DNA of 43,897 nt, from positions 1-43,897 of the forward strand of contig JANYHL010000024.1 in NCBI GenBank assembly GCA_025359085.1, read 5' to 3'. Below the pieces are notes generated by a model that was not told the origin of the DNA, ran no database searches, and was given only the letters and a program-made list of their open reading frames with translations. How positions within the stretch are numbered: position 1 is the stretch's first letter; every line of letters begins with the position of its first letter. Source of the stretch: Gammaproteobacteria bacterium. Its GTDB lineage: Bacteria > Pseudomonadota > Gammaproteobacteria > Burkholderiales > Burkholderiaceae_C. A program made the position numbers and the translations under genes. This document shows, one piece after another, positions 8,574 to 17,173 of the stretch.

Positions 8574-9641
8574 ATGAAAGCTCAAACGGTGAAAGTCAAG
8601 CAGGCGCTTGCAGCGACCCATGCGGTCGTCAAGGCCAAGCCGGGCATCAAAGCGGTCGTCAAAGCGGTCGCCAAACCGAAACCGGTGCTGCGGCCTAAAG
8701 ACAAGTCGACGCTGAAACCCGTGTCCGTTGCCAGATCAGCGCCCGTTGCCGCGGCCAAACCGCCGCTGCGCAAGGCGGCACCGGCCAAGCCATCGGTGGT
8801 GACGAAAGTGGCGGTAAAAGAACTCAAGTCGGCTTCCAAAGCCGTGGCCAAAGTGGCTGCACCCACCCCCGTTAAAGTTGTCAGGCCGACAGCAAAAACT
8901 CAAGCCAAGGATTCAGTGAAAACGATGATCGCAAAAGCCGTTAAACCCGCGGTGACAGCACCCAAACCAACGGTGGCATCGAGTGTGACGCCGGTCAAAG
9001 TTGCGCCGGTGCCGGTTGCACCTGCCGCGCTATCCGTCCCCGTCAGAGCAGGTCGTCCGTCCTCCCGGCTGGCGCAGCTGACGGTGCCTTCGATGGCGCA
9101 GTCGGTGGCTTCAACGGCCGCCAAGGCCAGTTTCACGCAAACCTTCGATGTGCCGTACATCGTTCCGCCGATCCCGTCCGCCGTCAAAAAAAACCCGGCT
9201 CTGGCCAATAACTGGAAACTAAAACCGGTTGAGCAACTGACCGATGCTGAACTCATCGCCATGCCTGAAGATGAGTACATGAACGAGACCCAATTGGCGT
9301 TTTTTCGTCGTGTGCTGTCCACGCTCAAGCAGGAGATTCTGAGCAATGCGGGTCAAACCACCGAGAATCTGCGGGCCGACACGGTGGTGGTGCCTGATCC
9401 GGCCGATCGGGCCACCATTGAAGAAGAACATGCACTGGAGTTGCGCACCCGGGACCGTGAACGCAAGCTGCTGAAGAAAATTGAACAATCGCTCGCCCGC
9501 ATTGATTCTGGCGACTATGGCTACTGTGATGAAACCGGTGAAGCCATCGGGGTCGGGCGCCTGTTGGCCCGTCCGACCGCCAACCTGTCGCTGGAGGCCC
9601 AGCAGCGCCGGGAGCTCAAGCAGAAGATGTTTGGGGATTGA
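8574..9641 (+). CDS. dksA: DksA-type RNA polymerase-binding protein, Cys-poor, with long basic tail
   Basis: Secondary-channel regulator acting with ppGpp. The 355-residue protein is more than twice the usual 150. Residues 1 to about 210 are a low-complexity Lys/Ala/Pro/Val tail, and the DksA domain follows. The coiled-coil tip DPADRA is intact (E. coli DPVDRA), as are the ELRTRDRERKLLKKIE helix and the C-terminal ARPTANLS helix. The zinc site is largely lost: CxxC is CDET (only Cys318 remains), and the second pair is replaced by SLEA. The ATG at 8574 is chosen because AGGAGA lies 8-13 bases upstream. The frame remains open back to 8226 but without a ribosome site. The 8342-8573 gap shows nothing else. 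Confidence 0.9.
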   Translation: MKAQTVKVKQALAATHAVVKAKPGIKAVVKAVAKPKPVLRPKDKSTLKPVSVARSAPVAAAKPPLRKAAPAKPSVVTKVAVKELKSASKAVAKVAAPTPVKVVRPTAKTQAKDSVKTMIAKAVKPAVTAPKPTVASSVTPVKVAPVPVAPAALSVPVRAGRPSSRLAQLTVPSMAQSVASTAAKASFTQTFDVPYIVPPIPSAVKKNPALANNWKLKPVEQLTDAELIAMPEDEYMNETQLAFFRRVLSTLKQEILSNAGQTTENLRADTVVVPDPADRATIEEEHALELRTRDRERKLLKKIEQSLARIDSGDYGYCDETGEAIGVGRLLARPTANLSLEAQQRRELKQKMFGD

Positions 9642-9682
9642 CGGTCGGACCTCTGTGCCCTCTGCCTCTGCTTGTCCCTGCC

Positions 9683-11488
9683 ATGGCCACCAAAGACACT
9701 AGCACCGGTTTGCTGTCCAAGATGGCCCGGTTTGTTCGCAATCCGACCAAGGATTGGTCGGAGCTGGACCGGCCGGAGCCCGAGGTCGAGCAGGAAAACG
9801 AATTTGGAAAAGCGGCGCTCAAGGAGATGATTGAGCGCAAGCGACAAAATGATTTCGTGCGGCGGCGCGAATTTGACCATCTGCGCAAAATTCGTCGCAA
9901 CGGGCCGGTGCTGAGCCTGGAACTCGCGGGACGCCCCTCTTTTTTCCAGACCAGCTCGATTTCCAGCCTGGATGAACGTGCCACGACGCTGAAGAAGATT
10001 GATGAAATTGAAGCCCAGATGTCCAAGCAGTGGTGGAAGGGCAAGCAGGACGAGGCCTTGGTTCAGGCGGGCAAGCTGCCGTCTGCCACAGCGTCTCCCG
10101 CGACCGGTGAACGCGTGCCGTTGGATGTGGGCCAGAGAAAAGTGAGCGACCCCTTTGCCACCACGCTGGCGTCACAGCTGTGGCCGAGTCAGGATGCAGG
10201 ACCGACGCTTGACTACGAATCGACGCAGATGGGCTTGGCCGCTGCGCAGGAGTTGATGTCCCTTGATGAGCCGTGGCAGATGCCGCCAGCCAGGAGTTCG
10301 GTCAGCAAAAATGTTGATACCCGTCTGAGCGAATTTTCAGCCTCCAAATTGTTTTCTGTCGAGTTGGGAGACAGTCTGGCGGATCCCGATCTAGAAGAGG
10401 CTGCCATCCGCTTTGCCAATGGCGATGACGCGGGTGCCGAGGCCACTTTGCTGACCGCGTTGCAGGCGGAGCAGGTTGATGCGGATGCGGCTGACGGCTG
10501 GGCCGCTGCTTTGTTTGACCTGTACCGCGCCACCGGGCAGCAAGCCAGTTTTGACCGCGTGGCCATTGAGTACGCCCAACGGTTTGGACGCTCGGCACCC
10601 GCCTGGTTCTCAACGCCGGAATTATTGGGACGCAATTCGCGCCCGGCAGCGCTGCCCCAGGGTCGCGCTGCGGCGTCCGGCAATCAGCTGGTCTGGGCGT
10701 GTCCTGCCGACCTTGATTTAGCAGCGGTGCAGGCGCTGCGCGCCAGTTTGGCGGCTGCGCCCGCACGGACCTGGTGTTTGCACTGGAATCAAGTCCAGCG
10801 CATCACGTCTGAGGCTGCCAGTGTCTTGGCCGAGTTGTTTGCGCAGTGGTGCTTAGAGCCTGTCAAATTGCAATTTGACGGCTCCGAGGTGTTGCACCGT
10901 ACCTTGAAGTCCTTCACACCCTCGGGCGATCAGGCGGTGGACACGGTGTGGTGGCGCCTGCGCCTGGACGCCTTGCGCATCATGCGTCTGCAGGATGAGT
11001 TTGAATTGACGGCACTTGATTATTGCGTCACTTATGAGGTTTCTCCACCGCCCTGGGAAGACGCCCGTTGCGAGTATGTCCACGAGCAGTCAGGTTCAAC
11101 GCTGCCCGGTGAGCCGCTGACCGGCGCACTGGGCGCGGGCACACCAAGCCCTGCTTTCGCCTTGAGTCAGTCGGCCACCGTGCCAATGGGACTTAACACC
11201 TTGTCGGCGGCGACGGTGGTCGAATTGAACGGCGAGATACTGGGCGACGCGGCGGAGGCACTGGATAAACTGCAGGCTGGTTTGCAAGGGGCCCAGCGCC
11301 TGGTTATTTCTTGTGCTCGACTGATTCGAGTCGATTTTTCGGCCGCAGGCAGCATTTTGAACTGGGTGGCCCAGCGCGAGTCCGATGGTTACTCGGTTCA
11401 GTTTCGCGATGTGCCGCGCCTGGTGGCTGCGTTTTTCAACGTCATTGGAATCAACGAACACGCGCGGGTTGTGTTGCGCACCAGTTGA
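9683..11488 (+). CDS. STAS-domain protein of unknown function
   Basis: A 601-residue cytoplasmic-looking protein. The N-terminal third is polar and helical (a VQVEQ/EFGKAALKEMIERKRQ-type region with many charged residues) and contains no recognised domain. The middle (about 330-420) looks like a degenerate STAS fold (VWACPADLDLAAVQALRASL, then VLAELFAQW). The C-terminus (about 515-600) is a clear STAS/MlaB-like domain (VELNGEILGDAAEAL, LVISCARLIRVDFSAAGSIL, FFNVIGI). STAS domains act as anti-sigma antagonists or lipid-transport accessories, but neither role can be assigned here. The ATG at 9683 is favoured over upstream options. It lies between dksA and hslV, and the short 18-bp gap to hslV suggests co-transcription with the protease. 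Confidence 0.75.
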   Translation: MATKDTSTGLLSKMARFVRNPTKDWSELDRPEPEVEQENEFGKAALKEMIERKRQNDFVRRREFDHLRKIRRNGPVLSLELAGRPSFFQTSSISSLDERATTLKKIDEIEAQMSKQWWKGKQDEALVQAGKLPSATASPATGERVPLDVGQRKVSDPFATTLASQLWPSQDAGPTLDYESTQMGLAAAQELMSLDEPWQMPPARSSVSKNVDTRLSEFSASKLFSVELGDSLADPDLEEAAIRFANGDDAGAEATLLTALQAEQVDADAADGWAAALFDLYRATGQQASFDRVAIEYAQRFGRSAPAWFSTPELLGRNSRPAALPQGRAAASGNQLVWACPADLDLAAVQALRASLAAAPARTWCLHWNQVQRITSEAASVLAELFAQWCLEPVKLQFDGSEVLHRTLKSFTPSGDQAVDTVWWRLRLDALRIMRLQDEFELTALDYCVTYEVSPPPWEDARCEYVHEQSGSTLPGEPLTGALGAGTPSPAFALSQSATVPMGLNTLSAATVVELNGEILGDAAEALDKLQAGLQGAQRLVISCARLIRVDFSAAGSILNWVAQRESDGYSVQFRDVPRLVAAFFNVIGINEHARVVLRTS

Positions 11489-11506
11489 CCTCCATCCGGA
11501 GCAAGC

Positions 11507-12064
11507 ATGGAACAATTTCACGGCACGACCATCATCAGCGTACGGCGCAAGACGCCCGAGGGCTACGCGGTGGCTATTGGTGGCGACGGCCAGGTCACCC
11601 TGGGCAGCATCGTGGTCAAAGGCACGGCCCGCAAAGTGCGCAAGCTCTACCACGGCAAGGTGTTGGCCGGTTTTGCCGGCACCACCGCCGACGCCTTCAC
11701 GCTGTTTGAGCGCTTTGAGGCCAAGCTGGAGAAACACCAGGGCCATCTGGTGCGCGCTGCCATCGAACTCACCAAAGACTGGCGCACTGATCGTGTCTTG
11801 CGCCGCCTGGAGGCGATGCTGGCAGTGGCGGACAGCGAGGCGTCGCTCATCATCACCGGCAATGGGGATGTGCTGGAGCCCGAGAACGGCATTGTGACCA
11901 TTGGCTCGGGCGGCGCTTACGCCCAAGCGGCGGCGATGGCCCTGCTCAACCACACCGAGATGTCGGCGCCGGAGATCGTCCGGAAGTCGCTTGAAATCGC
12001 GTCCGAGATCTGTATTTACACCAACATGAATCACACGATTGAAACCTTGGGGGACAGTCCGTAG
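11507..12064 (+). CDS. hslV: HslV peptidase subunit of HslUV
   Basis: Proteasome-like threonine peptidase, 185 residues. The precursor begins MEQFHG and is processed before TTIISVRR, exposing the catalytic threonine. The conserved GDGQVTLG and the [23 protein letters not shown] and [11 protein letters not shown] motifs are all present, and length is typical. Forms two hexameric rings capped by HslU, whose gene starts 43 bp downstream. ATG at 11507 has GGAGC just upstream. In other bacteria the pair is heat-shock (sigma-32) controlled, but no convincing sigma-32 promoter is visible in the short gap upstream. Confidence 0.97.
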   Translation: MEQFHGTTIISVRRKTPEGYAVAIGGDGQVTLGSIVVKGTARKVRKLYHGKVLAGFAGTTADAFTLFERFEAKLEKHQGHLVRAAIELTKDWRTDRVLRRLEAMLAVADSEASLIITGNGDVLEPENGIVTIGSGGAYAQAAAMALLNHTEMSAPEIVRKSLEIASEICIYTNMNHTIETLGDSP

Positions 12065-12107
12065 CGACACCCAGTGCGCAAGCTCTGTCCTCAACTGATT
12101 AAAAACC

Positions 12108-13430
12108 ATGACCCCGCAAGAAATAGTTTTTGAACTGGATAAACACATTGTGGGCCAGCAGCAGGCCAAGCGGGCGGTGGCCATTGCGCTGCGCAATCGC
12201 TGGCGCCGCCAGCAGGTCGAGCCCGGCCTGCGTGCAGAAATCACGCCCAAGAACATTTTGATGATCGGCCCCACCGGCGTCGGCAAAACCGAAATTGCCC
12301 GGCGTCTGGCGCGGCTCGCCGATGCCCCTTTCATCAAGGTCGAGGCCACCAAGTTCACCGAGGTCGGCTACGTCGGCAAGGATGTTGACGCCATCATCCG
12401 TGATCTGGCCGACATCGCCGTCAAGCAGACGCGCGTGGCCGAGATGGAAAAGGTACGCATCCGCGCCGAAGACGCGGCTGAGGATCGAGTGCTCGACGTC
12501 CTGATTCCGCCACCGCGGGGTGATTTCGGTGTGGTGCAGAACCTCGAACCCGAGAGCACTGCGCGCCAGACTTTTCGCAAAAAACTGCGCGAGGGACAGT
12601 TGGCGGATCGTGAAATTGAAATCGACCTGGCGCAGTCGGCGCCACAACTGGAGATCATGGGGCCCCCCGGTATGGAAGAAATGACCGAGCAACTGCGCGG
12701 CATGCTTGGCCAGATGGGGCAGCAAAAGCGCCAGACGCGCAAACTTAAAATCCCCGAAGCCTTGAAATTGCTGGTCGACGAAGAAGCGGCCAAACTGGTC
12801 AACGAAGAAGAGATCAGGACGCAGGCGCTGCACATGCTGGAGCAAAACGGCATTGTGTTTATCGACGAGATTGACAAAGTCACCTCGCGCGCCGAGGGCA
12901 ACGGCGCCGAAGTATCGCGTCAGGGCGTCCAGCGCGATCTGCTGCCGCTGGTCGAAGGCACCACCGTCTCGACCAAATACGGCATGGTCAAGACCGATCA
13001 TATTTTGTTCATCGCCTCGGGTGCGTTTCACCTGAGCAAGCCCAGCGATTTGATCCCTGAGTTGCAAGGGCGTTTCCCGATCCGGGTGGAGCTGCAGTCG
13101 CTCTCGGTGGATGATTTTGTCGCCATCCTGACGCAAACCACCGCCTCGTTGGTCAAGCAGTACCAGGCCTTGCTGGCCACGGAAAATGTGCACGTCGAGT
13201 TTCTCGATGAGGGCATCAAGCGCTTGGCGCATATTGCATTCGACGTGAATGAACGCACCGAAAATATTGGCGCCCGGCGTCTGTCGACGGTGATGGAACG
13301 GCTGCTCGATGAAGTCAGTTTTGACGCCGCCAACCTGGGCGGTCAAACGATTCAGGTCGATGCGGCCTATGTGCAGGCCCGACTCGGTGAGTTGAGCCAG
13401 GATGAGGATCTTTCCCGTTACATTTTGTAA
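12108..13430 (+). CDS. hslU: HslU unfoldase ATPase subunit
   Basis: AAA+ ATPase of 440 residues that unfolds substrates and feeds HslV. The N-terminus ([17 protein letters not shown]) is characteristic. Walker A is [11 protein letters not shown], the pore loop is GYVGKD, Walker B is [10 protein letters not shown], and the C-terminal tail ends SRYIL, which inserts into HslV to activate it. The intermediate I-domain (about residues 110-240) is complete. Co-directional with hslV. Downstream lies a 292-bp gap holding the mraZ control region, and no strong intrinsic terminator is seen there. Confidence 0.97.
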   Translation: MTPQEIVFELDKHIVGQQQAKRAVAIALRNRWRRQQVEPGLRAEITPKNILMIGPTGVGKTEIARRLARLADAPFIKVEATKFTEVGYVGKDVDAIIRDLADIAVKQTRVAEMEKVRIRAEDAAEDRVLDVLIPPPRGDFGVVQNLEPESTARQTFRKKLREGQLADREIEIDLAQSAPQLEIMGPPGMEEMTEQLRGMLGQMGQQKRQTRKLKIPEALKLLVDEEAAKLVNEEEIRTQALHMLEQNGIVFIDEIDKVTSRAEGNGAEVSRQGVQRDLLPLVEGTTVSTKYGMVKTDHILFIASGAFHLSKPSDLIPELQGRFPIRVELQSLSVDDFVAILTQTTASLVKQYQALLATENVHVEFLDEGIKRLAHIAFDVNERTENIGARRLSTVMERLLDEVSFDAANLGGQTIQVDAAYVQARLGELSQDEDLSRYIL

Positions 13431-13612
13431 GTGTTTGCGGGGCAGATCGGTCGCTTTGTCCTCGGCAGCTTCAAATTGACACAGGCTTGTCTTCAAGCAT
13501 CACATTGATTAGACGACCTAAGTCCTTAATTTAGAACGTTTTTTGAGCTTCATTGCATCCAAATTCGTCTCTAAGCCCTTGATTTCATTGGAAATATTTA
13601 TTTTAAATCCGG

Positions 13613-13641
13613 TTGGTGCAACTCTCTTTTGCTGATACAGT
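13613..13641 (+). promoter_or_regulatory. Candidate sigma-70 promoter for mraZ/dcw
   Basis: TTGGTG at 13613-13618 and TACAGT at 13636-13641 are separated by exactly 17 bases, in the AT-rich gap between hslU and mraZ. The -10 matches four of six consensus positions and the -35 three of six. Transcription would start near 13648, inside the GTG repeat array. The rest of the gap (13431-13612) shows no gene. Confidence 0.45.
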
Positions 13642-13675
13642 GCAAAAATGTGCAATTAAGTGGTGAAAAGTGCCT
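13637..13675 (+). promoter_or_regulatory. Candidate MraZ operator: four 10-bp-spaced GTG repeats
   Basis: GTG occurs at 13640, 13650, 13660 and 13670, an exact 10-base period over four units (CAGTGCAAAA, ATGTGCAATT, AAGTGGTGAA, AAGTGCCTTT). MraZ of other bacteria binds direct repeats at one-turn spacing in its own promoter (TGGGN with 5-base spacers in E. coli; AAAGTG-type in Mollicutes). The array overlaps the candidate -10 and start site, as expected for autorepression. Its position, 50 bases before mraZ, supports the assignment. Confidence 0.65.
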
Positions 13676-13722
13676 TTGCATTTTCATTTTTTTGCCAAAT
13701 CATCAAAAGAGAGTGTGCTGTC

Positions 13723-14151
13723 GTGTTCCAAGGGGCTTCGTCTTTAAGTCTGGATGCTAAAGGTCGGCTGTCGGTGCCGACCCGGCATCGTGACGTACTG
13801 AGCGCCACCGCGTCGGGGCAACTCACCATCACCAAGCATCCGCACGGTTGTCTGATGTTGTTTCCGCGTCCCGAATGGGAAAAGTTCCGTGAGCGCATCG
13901 CTGCGCTGCCCATGGATGCGCAGTGGTGGAGACGCATCTTCCTGGGCAACGCCATGGACGTCGAGCTCGACGGCACCGGTCGCGTGCTGGTGGCGCCCGA
14001 GCTGCGGGCCGCCGCTGGCATTTCTAAAGAGGCGGTGTTGCTGGGGATGGGCAGTTATTTTGAGTTGTGGGACCAGGCGACCTATACCGCCGCAGAGTCC
14101 AAGGCGATGCAGGGCGACATGCCTGACGTTTTCAAAGATTTTTCTTTCTGA
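13723..14151 (+). CDS. mraZ: Transcriptional regulator MraZ
   Basis: First gene of the dcw cluster, 142 residues. It has two AbrB/SpoVT-like swapped-hairpin units, each with the DxxxR motif: [10 protein letters not shown] and [13 protein letters not shown] at 13723 is chosen as the start because the protein then begins [14 protein letters not shown], the family's normal N-terminus. AAGAGAG lies upstream, and the longer reading from 13660 would run through the operator. MraZ represses its own promoter and the downstream genes in E. coli, and a matching repeat array lies directly upstream here. It is followed 9 bp later by rsmH. Confidence 0.95.
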   Translation: MFQGASSLSLDAKGRLSVPTRHRDVLSATASGQLTITKHPHGCLMLFPRPEWEKFRERIAALPMDAQWWRRIFLGNAMDVELDGTGRVLVAPELRAAAGISKEAVLLGMGSYFELWDQATYTAAESKAMQGDMPDVFKDFSF

Positions 14152-14160
14152 AGGCGCCCG

Positions 14161-15102
14161 GTGCAAACCTCCTTGATACACACCACCGTGTTGTTGAACG
14201 AAGCGGTGGAAGCGCTGTTGGGCACGTCGGACGCCACGGCTGATGCGTCTGACAGGAGCGCGCAAGTTTATGTGGATGCCACTTTTGGCCGCGGTGGTCA
14301 CAGTCGTCTCCTTCTCACCCGGCTGACTGCGGCCGACCGGTTGATCGCCTTTGACAAAGATCCCGATGCCCTGGCCGAGGCGGTTCACATCCATGATCCC
14401 CGATTCTCCATTCGGCACCAGGGGTTTAGTCATCTGGACGAGTTGCCTCCGGCGAGTGTGGCCGGTGTATTGCTTGACCTGGGCATCAGTTCACCGCAAA
14501 TTGACAATCCGGCGCGGGGTTTCAGCTTTCGGTTCGAGGGGCCCTTGGACATGCGCATGGACACGACACGCGGCATCAGTGTGGCGCAATGGCTGGCCAA
14601 TGCCGAGGCCGACAAAATAGCGGAGGTGATACGTGACTACGGTGAAGAACGGTTTGCTGGGCCCATTGCAAAGGCGATTGTTGCTCGCCGACAGGAGCGC
14701 GGCCCCATTTCAAGCACCACCGAGCTGGCCCAGCTCGTGGCTGACACGGTCAAAACCCGTGAGCCGGGCCAGAACCCCGCCACGCGCACCTTTCAGGCTT
14801 TTCGGATTTTTATCAACGCCGAGCTGGAAGAGCTGCAACAGGCGTTAGCGGCCAGCCTGCAGGTGTTGGCCCCGGGGGGGCGCTTGGTCGTGATCAGCTT
14901 TCATTCCCTGGAAGACCGCATCGTCAAACAATTCATCGCCCAGCATTCACGCGAGGTCTATGACCGGCGCGCTCCTTTTGCGCCGCCCAAGGTGATGCTG
15001 CTCAAGGCGCTGTCGCGCTGCAAGCCCAGCGCGGCCGAGGTCAGCGCCAACCCGCGTTCGCGCAGCGCGATCATGCGCGTGGCGCAGAGGACGCCAGCAT
15101 GA
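14161..15102 (+). CDS. rsmH: 16S rRNA m4C1402 methyltransferase RsmH
   Basis: N4-methylates C1402 of 16S rRNA (formerly MraW). The 313-residue protein starts at GTG 14161 and has the SAM motif [11 protein letters not shown], the [12 protein letters not shown] segment, [28 protein letters not shown] and [13 protein letters not shown], all diagnostic. The insertion after residue 20 ([13 protein letters not shown]) is slightly longer than in E. coli. The stop overlaps the ftsL start (ATGA), so ftsL is probably translationally coupled. Confidence 0.97.
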   Translation: MQTSLIHTTVLLNEAVEALLGTSDATADASDRSAQVYVDATFGRGGHSRLLLTRLTAADRLIAFDKDPDALAEAVHIHDPRFSIRHQGFSHLDELPPASVAGVLLDLGISSPQIDNPARGFSFRFEGPLDMRMDTTRGISVAQWLANAEADKIAEVIRDYGEERFAGPIAKAIVARRQERGPISSTTELAQLVADTVKTREPGQNPATRTFQAFRIFINAELEELQQALAASLQVLAPGGRLVVISFHSLEDRIVKQFIAQHSREVYDRRAPFAPPKVMLLKALSRCKPSAAEVSANPRSRSAIMRVAQRTPA

Positions 15103-15443
15103 CCCGGCTCAACCTGGTCCTGTTGCTGGCCGTGCTGGCCAGTGCCCTGTACCTGGTGAATGTGCAGTACGAGTCGCGCCGACTTTTTTCTGCGCTGGAC
15201 CAGGCCCATGCCGAAGCACGTCGCCTGGAGGCTGATAACGAGCGGCTGCAAGTGGAGAAGCGGGCGCAGGCCACCCCTTCCCGGGTGGAGCGCCTGGCGC
15301 GAGAAAAATTGCAGATGCGCACCGCCACCCCTGCCATCACGCATTACGTCACCGAGGGCAACGTCGTCTCAACCGGCGTTTTGGCGCCTGGTGAATCCGC
15401 GACGGGCCGTGTTGGCTCGGCCACTGGCGCACGCCTCCCATGA
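15099..15443 (+). CDS. ftsL: Cell division protein FtsL
   Basis: A bitopic divisome protein of 114 residues: very short cytoplasmic N-terminus, one membrane segment (about residues 4-21), then a periplasmic leucine-zipper-like coiled coil with repeated Leu and charged residues (about 28-75). It forms the FtsQLB complex that activates FtsWI. Sequence conservation of the family is low. The call rests on size, topology and position between rsmH and ftsI. It overlaps ftsI by four bases. Confidence 0.93.
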   Translation: MTRLNLVLLLAVLASALYLVNVQYESRRLFSALDQAHAEARRLEADNERLQVEKRAQATPSRVERLAREKLQMRTATPAITHYVTEGNVVSTGVLAPGESATGRVGSATGARLP

Positions 15444-17173
15444 GCCGCAGCATTGCCTACACCTCAAGTCCATTGCTGGCGAGCCGCACGCCGCTTTGGC
15501 GCAGCAAGTTCATAGTGGCGGCCGTCGCGCTGGGATCGGCCGGCCTGATCGCCCGCGCCGCCTATATCCAAGTGGTGGCCAATGATTTTTTCCAGAAACA
15601 GGGCCAAGTGCGTTTTGGGCGCACGCTGGCGCTGCCCGCCAACCGGGGCCGCATTCTGGACCGCAACGGCTTGATCCTGGCGTCCAGCATTCCGGCACCC
15701 AGTATCTGGGCGATTCCCGAAGACGTGGAACGCGACCCGGTTCGCTTGCGCCAGTTGGCCAAACTGCTTGAGATGCCCATGACTGAGCTCGACAAGCGAT
15801 TGGCGGACGAAGACAAGACCTTTGTCTGGCTCAAACGCCAGGTGGACGATGGTGTGGCCAAGCAGATCACGGCGTTGGGCCTCAAAGGCATTTACCAACG
15901 CAAGGAATACAAGCGCCAGTACCCCGAAGGCGAGGCTGCGGCGCATGTGGTGGGCTTTACCAACGTGGAAGACAAGGGCCAGGAGGGCATTGAGCTGGCT
16001 TTCAACAAAGACCTGGCCGGTCATGCCGGGTCGCGCCGCGTCATCAAGGACCGGCTGGGCCGCGTGGTGGAGGCGGTCGGCGAGCAGATTGAACCGGTGG
16101 ACGGCCGTGATCTGCAGCTCAGCATTGACAGCAAGATCCAGTTCTTTGCCTACCAGAAACTGCGCGATGCGGTGCTCTTGTACAAGGCGCGCGCGGGCAG
16201 TGTGGTGGTGTTGGACATTGTCAGCGGTGAAGTGCTGGCCTTGGCCAATTTCCCCAGTTATTCGCCCGGCAAGCGGCTGAACCTGAACGGCGAGCAGTTG
16301 CGCAACCGGGCCCTCACGGACTCGTTCGAGCCGGGCTCGACCATGAAGCCGTTTGTGATCGCGCTGGCACTGGAAAAAGGCCTGGTCAAACCTGAGACGC
16401 CGATTCAAACCGCACCGGGGCGGATCATGATTGGCAGCGCCACCATCAGCGACTCCCATCCGCACGGCGTGCTCACCGTCAGCGAGGTGATCCAGAAGTC
16501 CAGCAACGTCGGCACGGTCAAGCTGGCGATGCAGATGCAGCCGCGCGAAATGTGGAACATGTTCAGTCAGGTCGGTTTTGGTCAGAAACCGCAACTGCCT
16601 TTCCCGGGCGCCGTGAGCGGCCGCCTGCGCGCCTACAAGAGCTGGCGGCCGATCGAGCAGGCCACCATGAGTTACGGCTACGGCCTGTCCATCAGCCTGT
16701 TTCAATTGGCGCATGCCTACAGCGTGTTTGCACGCGCTGGGGACCTGGTGCCCGTGACCATGCTCAAGTCGAACGCACCGGCGACCGGCGTCCAGGTGAT
16801 CAGCGAAATGAATGCGGCGGCGGTGCGCCACATGCTGCAGATGGTCACCGGTCCGGGCGGCACCGCGCCCAAGGCGCAGACCATGGGCTACTCGGTGGGC
16901 GGCAAGACCGGCACCGCCTACAAGCAGGAAGGCCGTGGCTATGCCAGTAAAAAATACCGGGGCGTTTTTGTCGGGGTGGCACCGATTGACCAACCCCGCA
17001 TTGTGGTGGCGGTCATGATTGACGAGCCCAGCAACGGCAAATACTTTGGGGGTGACGTGGCGGCGCCGGTGTTCAGTGAAACGGTGCAGCAGACCCTGAA
17101 AATGCTGGGTATTGCGCCCGACATGAGCGTCAAACCCCAGATCGTGGCGCAAGCGGAACAGGAGAGTTTCTGA
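15440..17173 (+). CDS. ftsI: Septal peptidoglycan transpeptidase FtsI (PBP3)
   Basis: Class B penicillin-binding protein of 577 residues that cross-links septal peptidoglycan with FtsW. It has one N-terminal membrane anchor (about 26-48), a pedestal domain with RGRILDRNG-like GRILDRNGLILA, and a transpeptidase domain. The penicillin-binding motifs are present: S300-TMK303 (active serine), S354-SN and K489-TG. Length fits E. coli FtsI (588). The stop overlaps the murE ATG by one base (TGATG). It is a beta-lactam target. Confidence 0.97.
   Translation: MSRSIAYTSSPLLASRTPLWRSKFIVAAVALGSAGLIARAAYIQVVANDFFQKQGQVRFGRTLALPANRGRILDRNGLILASSIPAPSIWAIPEDVERDPVRLRQLAKLLEMPMTELDKRLADEDKTFVWLKRQVDDGVAKQITALGLKGIYQRKEYKRQYPEGEAAAHVVGFTNVEDKGQEGIELAFNKDLAGHAGSRRVIKDRLGRVVEAVGEQIEPVDGRDLQLSIDSKIQFFAYQKLRDAVLLYKARAGSVVVLDIVSGEVLALANFPSYSPGKRLNLNGEQLRNRALTDSFEPGSTMKPFVIALALEKGLVKPETPIQTAPGRIMIGSATISDSHPHGVLTVSEVIQKSSNVGTVKLAMQMQPREMWNMFSQVGFGQKPQLPFPGAVSGRLRAYKSWRPIEQATMSYGYGLSISLFQLAHAYSVFARAGDLVPVTMLKSNAPATGVQVISEMNAAAVRHMLQMVTGPGGTAPKAQTMGYSVGGKTGTAYKQEGRGYASKKYRGVFVGVAPIDQPRIVVAVMIDEPSNGKYFGGDVAAPVFSETVQQTLKMLGIAPDMSVKPQIVAQAEQESF

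Noticed and set aside
12099-13496. Minus-strand open frame of 465 codons opposite hslU
   Set aside because: Shadow frame. hslU is unmistakable on the plus strand and the shadow protein has no recognisable motif.
15464-17152. Minus-strand open frame of 562 codons opposite ftsI
   Set aside because: Typical shadow of a GC-rich gene with strong third-position bias. ftsI on the other strand has all penicillin-binding motifs.
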